The notes under the pieces were generated by a model. The model ran no database searches. It was given only the letters and a program-made list of their open reading frames with translations, and was not told where the DNA came from. Made by a program: the position numbers and the translations under genes. A stretch of 64,000 nucleotides of DNA from Pseudomonas guineae (GTDB taxonomy: Bacteria > Pseudomonadota > Gammaproteobacteria > Pseudomonadales > Pseudomonadaceae): contig NZ_FOQL01000001.1 of NCBI RefSeq assembly GCF_900113745.1, positions 1,178,001 to 1,242,000 on the forward strand, in the 5' to 3' direction. Each line of letters starts with the position of its first letter. Position 1 is the first letter of the stretch. Below, in pieces: positions 53,261 through 61,500 of this stretch.

Positions 53261-53839
53261 CTACTTGCGTACACCTTCTACCGAGATGATCAGCTCAACT
53301 TCTTGAGAAGCCGGGCCGAGGTCTTTCTGGATATCGAAGTCCTTCAGTTTCAACATGGTGCTGCCTTCAAAGCCGGCGCGATAGCCGCCCCATGGATCCT
53401 TACCTTCGCCGATGAACTTGGCTGCAATCACCACCGGCTTGGTCACGCCATTGAGGGTCAGGTCACCGGTGATATCCGCAGTACCGTCACCCGTTGATTT
53501 AACTGCAGTCGAGGCGAAGGTGGCGGTTGGATGCTCGCCAACGTTGAGAAAATCATCACTGCGCAGGTGCTTGTCGCGCTCGGCGTGGTTGGTGTCAACG
53601 CTGGTGGTGTTCAGCGTCACGTTGACTTTACTGTCCTGTGGCTTGGCCGCATCGAAGCTGAAGCTGCCGTCGAAGTCCTTGAAGGTACCGTACAGCCAGC
53701 TGTAGCCCAGGTGGCTGATCTTGAAGTTAACGAAGGCGTGCTGGCCCTGCTTGTCGATGGCGTAATCCGCTGCCATCGCCTGACCGGCGCCCATCAGTGC
53801 ACCACCAAGCGCCAAGGCTACGAGAGTTTTCTTCAACAT
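53261..53839 (-). CDS. YceI-family periplasmic lipid-binding-like protein
   Basis: 192 aa from ATG 53839 (GGAG eight bases before it). The signal peptide ends [10 protein letters not shown]. YceI lipocalin-like features: [65 protein letters not shown] and [12 protein letters not shown]. Homologues bind long isoprenoid chains. It is downstream of a cytochrome b561 gene on minus, the same pairing as E. coli yceJ-yceI. Confidence 0.93.
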   Translation of the reverse strand: MLKKTLVALALGGALMGAGQAMAADYAIDKQGQHAFVNFKISHLGYSWLYGTFKDFDGSFSFDAAKPQDSKVNVTLNTTSVDTNHAERDKHLRSDDFLNVGEHPTATFASTAVKSTGDGTADITGDLTLNGVTKPVVIAAKFIGEGKDPWGGYRAGFEGSTMLKLKDFDIQKDLGPASQEVELIISVEGVRK

Positions 53840-53899
53840 GGACATGCTCCTTATGAATATGAGGTGGGGCCAACCCAGCCCCGGAAACAACAACCAGAA

Positions 53900-54445
53900 C
53901 TAACGCCCGAACATGCGCATCAGCGTCCGATCGCGATCAATAAAATGGTGCTTCAGTGCAGCCAATCCATGGATGCCAGCGAAGATCACCAGCGCCCAGC
54001 CCAGGTACTCATGCACCAGGCCAGCAACATCTTCCTGGTCGGGAATGCTGGTCAGGGTCGCAGGCACCTCGAACAGACCAAACACCGCAATACCACGGCC
54101 ATCTGCAGTGGAGATTAAATAGCCGGCAATCATCAACACAAACAGCCCCAGGTACAGCGCGCTATGGCCCAACTTGCTGGCCAGGCGGGTGACCCGCCCA
54201 TGGTTCGGCAAACTGGCCGGGGGTGGGCTCATCCAACGCCACAACACCCGCCCCAACATCACAGCAAACAGCAGCAAGCCAATGCTTTTGTGCAGGTCTG
54301 GTGCAGTCTTGTACCAGCCACTGTAATAGTCCAACCCGACCATCCAGTAGCCCAAAGCAAACAAACCGAACACGGCCACTGCCACCAACCAGTGCATCAG
54401 GATGCTGACAAGACCGTAATGAGAAGAGCTATTGCGCCATTGCAT
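53900..54445 (-). CDS. Cytochrome b561 family protein
   Basis: 181 aa with four transmembrane helices. Haem-ligand histidines appear in ILMHWLVAVAVFGLFALGYWM, near HKSIGLLLFAVMLGRVLWRW, and in HEYLGWALVIFAGIHGLAALKHHFIDRD, as in CybB/YceJ. It probably passes electrons between quinol and a periplasmic partner; the adjacent yceI product is a candidate partner. It is 60 bases upstream of yceI. Confidence 0.9.
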   Translation of the reverse strand: MQWRNSSSHYGLVSILMHWLVAVAVFGLFALGYWMVGLDYYSGWYKTAPDLHKSIGLLLFAVMLGRVLWRWMSPPPASLPNHGRVTRLASKLGHSALYLGLFVLMIAGYLISTADGRGIAVFGLFEVPATLTSIPDQEDVAGLVHEYLGWALVIFAGIHGLAALKHHFIDRDRTLMRMFGR

Positions 54446-54749
54446 TGCAAACGTTCCAAGAAATAAGGGTCAGGGCCGCGAGCTAAGCAAGACTAGCAAC
54501 AAACCTATCGACTAAAAGCGGAATTTTTCGCTTTGAAATATCGAGAAATACGATGCTTCTTACAGTCATTTTCCTCAGCCACTTTAGTCTAGCGGGGCTC
54601 GGTAAAGTTCTGTAGCTGGGCGACAGGCTACAGCATAGAGCCGGCCAGCAAGCGACCAGGGCAATCGAACAGCGCTGTGCCGTCCATCCACGCCAGTGCT
54701 TCTGATAGGCTTGGTGCCGAAGATTAAGCGTCGAGGGATGAATAAACCG
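54446..54749. other. Intergenic region between the cytochrome b561 gene and bioA
   Basis: About 300 bases that should carry divergent promoters. Visible structure: AAAGCG/CGCTTT inverted repeat at 54515-54534 and a CTGTAGC/GCTACAG hairpin at 54610-54633. I see no BirA-type operator (TTGTAAACC and its inverted partner) near bioA. No coding frame here is convincing. Confidence 0.45.
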
Positions 54750-56156
54750 ATGAGCCTGAATGACCAGTGGATGCAACGTGACCTGAAGGTGCTGTGGCAC
54801 CCTTGCACGCAAATGAAGGATCACGAGCAATTGCCCCTGGTGCCGATCAAACGCGGTGAAGGTGTTTGGCTGGAGGACTTTGACGGCAAGCGCTATATCG
54901 ATGCCGTCAGCTCCTGGTGGGTCAACGTGTTCGGTCACGCCAACCCGCGCATCAACCAGCGCATCAAAGATCAGGTTGATCAGCTGGAGCACGTAATTCT
55001 TGCCGGCTTTAGCCATCAACCGGTGATCGAGCTGTCCGAGCGACTGGTTAAGATGACGCCCGCTGGCCTCGACCGGGTGTTCTACGCCGACAATGGCTCT
55101 TCGTGCATCGAAGTCGCGCTGAAGATGAGCTTTCATTACTGGCTCAACGTCGGCAAACCGGCGAAGAAGCGCTTCGTCACCCTGAGCAACAGCTACCATG
55201 GCGAAACCATCGCGGCGATGTCGGTGGGCGATGTCGCGCTGTTTACCGACACCTACAAAGCGCTTTTGCTCGACACCATCAAAGTGCCCAGCCCGGACTG
55301 TTACCACCGCCCCGAAGGCGTGAGCTGGGAAGCCCACTCGCGGGTCATGTTCGCCCATATGGAGCAGACCCTGGCCGAGCATGGCCATGAGGTCGCCGCG
55401 GTGATAGTCGAGCCGCTGATTCAGGGCGCTGGCGGCATGCGCATGTACCACCCGATTTACCTCAGGCTGCTGCGTGAAGCCTGCGACCGCTTTGGCGTGC
55501 ACCTGATCCACGACGAGATTGCCGTGGGCTTCGGCCGCACCGGCACCATGTTCGCCTGCGAACAGGCGGGTATCCGTCCGGATTTCCTCTGCCTGTCGAA
55601 AGCCCTCACCGGTGGCTATTTACCCCTAGCGGCGTGCCTGACCACCAACGAGGTGTATGAAGCGTTCTATGACGACTATTCGACCCTGCGCGCCTTCCTG
55701 CACTCACACAGTTACACCGGCAACCCGCTGGCCTGCGCGGCGGCCCTGGCAACCCTGGACATCTTCGAGCAGGACAATGTAATCGAGGCCAATAAAGCGC
55801 TGGCCGCGCGCATGGCCAGCGCCACCGCGCACCTGGTCGACCACCCAAATGTCGCCGAGGTACGTCAAACCGGCATGGCGCTGGCCATCGAGATGGTCCA
55901 GGACAAAGCCAGCAAAACTGCTTACCCCTGGCAGGAACGTCGTGGCCTCAAAGTATTCCAGCACGCCCTCACGCGTGGCGCGCTGCTGCGCCCGCTGGGC
56001 AGCGTGGTGTACTTCCTGCCGCCCTACGTGATCACCCCCGAACAGATCGACTTTCTCGCCGAAGTGGCCACTGAGGGCATCGACATCGCCACCCGCACCT
56101 CGGTCAGCGTGGCGCAAGGCAATGCCAACTACCCGGATTTTCGTGACCCAGGCTAA
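54750..56156 (+). CDS. bioA: Adenosylmethionine-8-amino-7-oxononanoate aminotransferase
   Basis: PLP enzyme of biotin synthesis that uses SAM as amino donor to make 7,8-diaminopelargonate. It is 468 aa from ATG 54750 (MSLNDQWMQRDLKVLWHPCTQMKDHE); ATG 54738 is a possible alternative. Motifs: SSWWVNVFGHANPRIN, FYADNGSSCIEVALKM, NSYHGETIAAMSVG, LIHDEIAVGFGRTGTMFACE and the PLP Lys in LSKALTGGYLPLA. It is separated from the other bio genes, as usual in Pseudomonas. rsmE follows 83 bases downstream on the same strand. Confidence 0.96.
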   Translation: MSLNDQWMQRDLKVLWHPCTQMKDHEQLPLVPIKRGEGVWLEDFDGKRYIDAVSSWWVNVFGHANPRINQRIKDQVDQLEHVILAGFSHQPVIELSERLVKMTPAGLDRVFYADNGSSCIEVALKMSFHYWLNVGKPAKKRFVTLSNSYHGETIAAMSVGDVALFTDTYKALLLDTIKVPSPDCYHRPEGVSWEAHSRVMFAHMEQTLAEHGHEVAAVIVEPLIQGAGGMRMYHPIYLRLLREACDRFGVHLIHDEIAVGFGRTGTMFACEQAGIRPDFLCLSKALTGGYLPLAACLTTNEVYEAFYDDYSTLRAFLHSHSYTGNPLACAAALATLDIFEQDNVIEANKALAARMASATAHLVDHPNVAEVRQTGMALAIEMVQDKASKTAYPWQERRGLKVFQHALTRGALLRPLGSVVYFLPPYVITPEQIDFLAEVATEGIDIATRTSVSVAQGNANYPDFRDPG

Positions 56157-56190
56157 ACCTTCGCCGTCGATCGACTGTAAGCGGCGCCGC

Positions 56191-56214
56191 TGAGGCGGTA
56201 AGCTTGCCGCCTCA
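56191..56214. repeat. 24-base near-perfect palindrome between bioA and rsmE
   Basis: TGAGGCGGTAAG and CTTGCCGCCTCA, one mismatch. As RNA it gives a long stem with almost no loop; as DNA it could be a binding site. It is 26 bases before the rsmE ATG. Confidence 0.5.
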
Positions 56215-56239
56215 ACTGTGCCGCTGCAGCGATCATTCC

Positions 56240-56959
56240 ATGCGCCTCTCTCGTTTCTTTATCGATGCCACCCTGTCCCTCGGCCAGCACGAGCTGCCGG
56301 AAGGCCAGGCCCACTACATCGGCCGCGTCTTGCGCCACGCTGTCGGTGATGCGGTGCAATTGTTCGACGGCAGTGGCCAGGAATACCTGGGCGAACTGAT
56401 CGAGGTGGGTAAGAAAAACGTGCGCGTCGAGCTGCGCGAGTCATTCACCGGCCAGACTGAATCACCCCTGCATACTCACCTGGGCCAGGGCTTGTCACGC
56501 GGCGAGCGGATGGACTGGGCGATTCAAAAGGCCACCGAGCTGGGCGCCAATGAAATCAGCTTGATCGTCAGCGAGCGCTGTGAAGTGCGCCTCAAGGACG
56601 AGCGCGCTGACAAGCGCATGGCCCACTGGCGACAAGTGGCAATCAGCGCCTGCGAACAATGCGGCCGCTCGGTGCTGCCGATCATTCACCCACCGATCAG
56701 CCTCAACGAATGGCTGGTGCACACCAGCGCCGAGTTGAAGCTGGTGCTGCACCCAGTTGCCGAACCCTGGGCCAGTCACCCGCAGCCTAAGTCCCTGGCG
56801 CTCTTGATCGGTCCGGAAGGCGGTCTCAGCGACAACGAAGTGGCGCTGGCCAAGAGTCACAACTTTCATGCCGCGCGCCTCGGCCCGCGGGTACTGCGTA
56901 CAGAAACCGCGCCGGTGGCGGCGTTGAGTGTGGCGCAACAGCTGTGGGGCGACTTCTAA
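56240..56959 (+). CDS. rsmE: 16S rRNA (uracil-1498-N3)-methyltransferase
   Basis: 239 aa from ATG 56240 (MRLSRFF); the upstream frame is not conserved-looking. N-terminal PUA-like domain (HYIGRVLRHAVGDAVQLFDGSGQEYLGEL), then the SPOUT knot: KATELGANEISLIVSERCEVRL, ISACEQCGRSVLP, LLIGPEGGLSDNEVALA and GPRVLRTETAPVAAL, which carries the SAM site. It ends before a bidirectional terminator. Confidence 0.96.
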   Translation: MRLSRFFIDATLSLGQHELPEGQAHYIGRVLRHAVGDAVQLFDGSGQEYLGELIEVGKKNVRVELRESFTGQTESPLHTHLGQGLSRGERMDWAIQKATELGANEISLIVSERCEVRLKDERADKRMAHWRQVAISACEQCGRSVLPIIHPPISLNEWLVHTSAELKLVLHPVAEPWASHPQPKSLALLIGPEGGLSDNEVALAKSHNFHAARLGPRVLRTETAPVAALSVAQQLWGDF

Positions 56960-56974
56960 GTAAGCTCAAGTCAT

Positions 56975-57001
56975 AAAAAAGCCCGCTAACGCGGGCTTTT
57001 T
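56975..57001. terminator. Bidirectional intrinsic terminator between rsmE and chpC
   Basis: AAAAAAGCCCGC, TAAC, GCGGGCTTTTT. It serves rsmE on plus and the chp operon on minus. Confidence 0.92.
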
Positions 57002-57014
57002 AGTTTATTAGCGA

Positions 57015-57485
57015 TCAGATCAATCCGGCGTCAGCCAGCTTCTGTTCCAAGCCAAGCAGATCCGGAATCTTCAACACGGCTTCACCAAATTGCACCGCAT
57101 CCAGCTCCAGCGGTGACAAAGTGACACCCGCCCGCACCAGCTCGGCACCGACCTTGATCGAACGTGGAATACCTTGCACCAGTACGGCAATAAACTTGAC
57201 CGCTGGACGACCGCCCAAGGCATTGATCACCGCCACTCGAGAGCCTGAGCTAACAGTCGCCTGGCCATCCGACGCAGCCTCGAACGACAACAGCGGCAGG
57301 CGTAGATCACGCCAGGCAATCTGCCCCAGAAACCAGCTGGGCATACCTTCACTGACCTGCGGCGCACGGTAAGGGATTAGCTCGGCGACCGCCACGTTGG
57401 GCAGGAGCAAAGTTCGATCAGTCAACTGCATCAACAGGCCCGTCAGGCTAGTGGCGCTGTTCTGCGTGGCGACGGCTTGGCTCAT
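57015..57485 (-). CDS. chpC: CheW-domain protein ChpC of the pilus chemosensory system
   Basis: 156 aa from ATG 57485. CheW-like adaptor fold: LTDRTLLLPNVAVAELIPYR, WFLGQIAWRDLRLPLLSFEAA, RVAVINALGG and VKFIAVLVQGIPRSIKVG. In P. aeruginosa ChpC couples receptors to the ChpA kinase. It lies 31 bases after chpB in the order chpA-chpB-chpC. The longer frame upstream overlaps chpB and is not supported. Confidence 0.9.
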   Translation of the reverse strand: MSQAVATQNSATSLTGLLMQLTDRTLLLPNVAVAELIPYRAPQVSEGMPSWFLGQIAWRDLRLPLLSFEAASDGQATVSSGSRVAVINALGGRPAVKFIAVLVQGIPRSIKVGAELVRAGVTLSPLELDAVQFGEAVLKIPDLLGLEQKLADAGLI

Positions 57486-57516
57486 AAATTTATCCTGTAC
57501 AGGGCGATGCCCCGGG

Positions 57517-58536
57517 TTAACGGCACTGCTCGGCCAAGTGGTTGACCAGGGCGGCGGCCAACTCGCGCGGATCACCGCTAAAGCTGCTGTAGCCCGCTTC
57601 ACGCAGGCTGTCCGGCATGCTCGGGCAGGCGCAGCTGTCGCCGCGCTGGGTCCAGATCAAGCCACCCTGGCGGATCACATAAGCCGCCGCCGCACTGCCG
57701 TCGCTGCCCATACCGCTGAAGGCAATGACGCCGCTCAGCGCGCCAAAATGCTGGGCCAGATTGAGCATCATCTGATCGATCGACGGGCTGTAGGGTTCGG
57801 GCCAACCGCGTTCGGCTATCAGCATCTGGCCTTCATCGTCGAAGCCCAGCTCGTGACTGATCGGCACCACCACCACTTCACCGCACCGCAGCGCATCACC
57901 CTGGCGCGCCAGATTGACATGCCATTGGCTGTGTCGGCCCACCGCCTGCGGCAGCATGTTCTCAAAGCTGGCATCAATATGTTGGGCGTAGACGAAGCCC
58001 ACCGGCAATCCGCCCGGCAAAGCGTCGAGAAAAGCTTTCACTGCAGCCGGACCACCCAAGGAGGCCGCCAGCAACCAGACCTGCCGGGCCGGCTCACCAG
58101 CCACCAGCGGGGTGTCCGCCAGCGCGGCAGGCAAGTCCAGACGCGTTGGACGCTGCGCTTCAGCCAGCAAGGCTTCCAGGCTCTGGCCAACGGCTTGCGA
58201 CGGGTCGCCAACCAGCTTCTTCAGCTTGCCGAACAGCCGCCGCTCCCAGCGCGGGTAGTTTTCCGAATGACGCTCAGGTGCGTGGCCTTCGCCAAACAGC
58301 ACGGGAACCACGGCGTTTTCCATCAAGTTATCGATCAGCGGCGAATCATCCGACTGCGCCAGATCAACCAGCCACAGATCAGTCTCGCAAGCGCTCAGGG
58401 TGGCCTGATCGAGACGTGCCGGATCGCTGTTCATCACCACCTGATAGCCGCTACCCGTTAAGGCTTGCTGCAGCACATGGCGCTGCAACGAGGTGTCGGC
58501 AATCACCGCGATGCGGGCTGCAGTTTTCTCGATCAT
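57517..58536 (-). CDS. chpB: CheB-like methylesterase ChpB
   Basis: 339 aa. The C-terminal methylesterase domain (about 152-335) has the catalytic triad: S159 (AASLGG), H186 (AQHIDASF) and D279 (SGMGSDGS). The N-terminal receiver-like domain (about 7-120) retains D14 and a possible acceptor D58 (LWLVDLAQSDD), but I see no conserved Lys after the Thr/Ser position, so it may not be phosphorylated normally. It demethylates the pilus chemoreceptor. The start overlaps the chpA stop by four bases (ATGA). Confidence 0.92.
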   Translation of the reverse strand: MIEKTAARIAVIADTSLQRHVLQQALTGSGYQVVMNSDPARLDQATLSACETDLWLVDLAQSDDSPLIDNLMENAVVPVLFGEGHAPERHSENYPRWERRLFGKLKKLVGDPSQAVGQSLEALLAEAQRPTRLDLPAALADTPLVAGEPARQVWLLAASLGGPAAVKAFLDALPGGLPVGFVYAQHIDASFENMLPQAVGRHSQWHVNLARQGDALRCGEVVVVPISHELGFDDEGQMLIAERGWPEPYSPSIDQMMLNLAQHFGALSGVIAFSGMGSDGSAAAAYVIRQGGLIWTQRGDSCACPSMPDSLREAGYSSFSGDPRELAAALVNHLAEQCR

Positions 58537-61500
58537 GTGCGGTTTACCGGGTGGCGACCCACCAGTTGCTGAATGGTTTCGAGCAACAAGGACTCTTGGT
58601 AAGGCTTACCCAGGTATTCGTTGACGCCGAGGCTCATGGCCCGCTCACGGTGCTTTTCTCCGGTACGCGAGGTGATCATGATGATCGGCAGGTCTTTCAG
58701 GCCTTCATCGTGGCGCACCAGGGTCGCGACTTCAAAGCCGTCCATGCGCGGCATTTCAATATCCAGCAGCATGATGTCGGGCTTGCGATCCTGCAGCTGC
58801 GAAATGGCATCGACACCGTCTTTAGCGGTCAGCACATTCATGCCGTTTCGCTCAAGCAGACGGCTAGTGACCTTGCGCACGGTGACCGAGTCATCGACCA
58901 CCATGACCAGCGTCGGCCGATCCGCCTCGATCTCGGCGGCGCTGGCTGATTGCTTAAGCTGGCGCGGTTGCAACTGGGTAAGCAGATGCGCGTGCAGCAC
59001 ACGAATGGTCGCCAGCAGATCAAGAATCACCACTACGCGGCCGTCACCGAGGATGGTGGCACCGGAGATCCCGTGCACGCCGGCGAACTGCGGGCCGAGG
59101 CTCTTCACCACGATCTCGCGGGAACCGGCCAGGGAGTCGACCTGCACCGCTACCGCATGCTCCTTGGAGCGCACCAGAATCACCGGCAACGGTAGGCTCT
59201 GGCCAACCAGCTTGGGCTGCTGGCCGTTGTTGAGCAGGTCGCCTAGGTAGCGCAGCTCATAGCTCTGCCCGGCATACTCGAAGCGCGGTGCATCGGGGGC
59301 GTAATAGGCTTCCAGCTCGTAGGGGGAAACCCGCACGATACCTTCAATGGTGTTCAACGGAATGGCGTACAGGTCTTCACCGGACAACACCATCAGCGCA
59401 CGGTTAACCGACACGGTGAACGGCAGGCGAATGGTAAAGGTGGTGCCGGTGCCAGGCAGCGACTCGATACTCATCGAGCCACCCAGCTGCTTCACTTCCG
59501 AATGCACCACATCCATGCCGACGCCACGACCGGAGATCTGCGTGACCTTCTCAGCCGTGGAGAAACCGGCCTCGAGAATAAACTGCAGGACTTCGTAATC
59601 GGTAAGGTCGGAGTCAGCGTCCATCAAGCCGCGCTCAATGGCTTTGCGCTTGACCGCATCCAGACGAATACCGCCGCCGTCATCCGCCAGCGTCATGACA
59701 ATATCGCCACCCTCGCGACCGAGCGCCAGGCGAATGCTGCCCTGCTCCGGCTTACCGGCAGCGCGGCGCACATCAGCGGCTTCAATGCCGTGGTCAACGG
59801 CGTTACGCAGCATGTGTTCCAGCGGCGCGACGATACGTTCAAGGACGGTACGGTCCATCTCGCCATCAGCGTTGCCGACGACAAATTCGACTTGCTTACC
59901 CAACTCACCGGATATCTGCCGCACAATACGGCGCAAACGCGGCACCAGGCGGTCGAACGGCACCATGCGCGTACGCATCAAGCCTTCCTGCAGCTCGGAG
60001 TTGACCCGCGCCTGTTGCAGCAACAGGGTTTCCGCATCGCGGTTACGCGCCGCCAAGGTTTCTTTCAGGTCGAGCAAGTCGGAAGCCGACTCAAACAGGG
60101 CACGCGACAGCTGCTGCAGCTGCGAGTGACGGTCCATCTCCAACGGGTCGAAATCTTCATAGCCCACACGCTCCGCTTCAGCCTCGATGCGGCTGAGGAT
60201 CTGCGCCTGAGTTTCGGTATCGAGGCGGCGCAGCTGATCACGCACGCGGTCAATGGTGGACTCCATCTCACTCAGGGTGAAACCGAAGTCACTCACCTGC
60301 TGTTCGACACGGCCACGGAAAATCGAGGTTTCACCAGCCAGGTTAACCAGGCCTTCGAGCAATTCGGCAGGTACTTTGACCAGTTCCTGCGGCGCACGAC
60401 GCGATGCGGCTTCCTGCGCAGCCTCTTGTGCGCGGCGCACGAATGGCAATACCTTGGCCACCAGCTCCTGAGCGGGCATGGCACTGGCTGCCACAATCGG
60501 CGTGCTCAACTCCGGCAGGCGCGCTGCTGGCGCGACGGATGAAGCAGGCGCAGCGTCGTCGAGCAGGCTGTCATTCAAGCGTTGGCGCAGAATCTCGAGC
60601 TCCTGCTGTAACCCTTCAAAACCCGACTGCACATCGACAAACAGGCTCTGCGGCCAAGGTGCACCTTGAGCCTGCGCCTCTGTTAGATGGTGTTCGAGGT
60701 TGTGGCTGAGGTCGCCCAAACGTTTTTGCCCAGCTAGGCGTGCACCGCCTTTGAGGGTGTGCAGGGTGCGCAACATATCATCGATGGCGCTGGCGTCTTC
60801 ACGATCAGCCTCCCAGCGACCAATCGCCACTTCCATGGCTTCCAGCAGGTCATCCGCTTCCTCAAGGAAGATGTCGAGGATGTCCGACTCATCTTCATCC
60901 GGCTGGTCATCGGCGGCTTTAAGAGCAACCGCAGACGGCATGCTCAGCTGCTCATCCGGGTTCGCGCGGAAGCGCTTGATGGTATCGATCAGTGCCTCAC
61001 CACTCGGCACGCTGTGCTTGCCGCGCACAGCTTCCAGCATCTCCGCCAGGCTGTCGTGACAGGCCTGGAGCAGGCTGAACAGCTCTTGACTGGCGCGTAA
61101 CCGGCCGTCGCCAAGACCTTCGTAGAGGAACTCCAGCTCGTGGGCCAAGTCACCGATTTCACGGATTTCAGCCATGCGCGCACCACCCTTGAGGGTGTGT
61201 AAATCACGCTGCAGCGATTCCAGGTCAAGGCTGTTGTTGACGTCGTCCATCCAGCGTTGCAGGGCCGCACCGGCGCTGTCGATGATGTCGAAGCCTTCCT
61301 CAAGAAAGATCTCTACAAGCTCTGGATCGCGCTCGTCTTCAATGACCGCGGGCGCCGGCGCTACATCGGCCTGCTCGGACGTAATATCCGGAAGCGCAGC
61401 CCCTTCGAGCTCGGCTTCCGCTTCGGGTTCGACCAAAGCAGGGTCGTCGAGGTCGACGACAGGCAGCTCGGTCACTTCGATTCCTAGCGACTCGGTTGCC

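Noticed and set aside
54483..55511. 342-codon open frame on minus across bioA
   Set aside because: Antisense to bioA with no recognisable domain.
59502..60542. 346-codon open frame on plus within chpA
   Set aside because: Shadow of the kinase gene; the repeats of HPt codons make several such frames.
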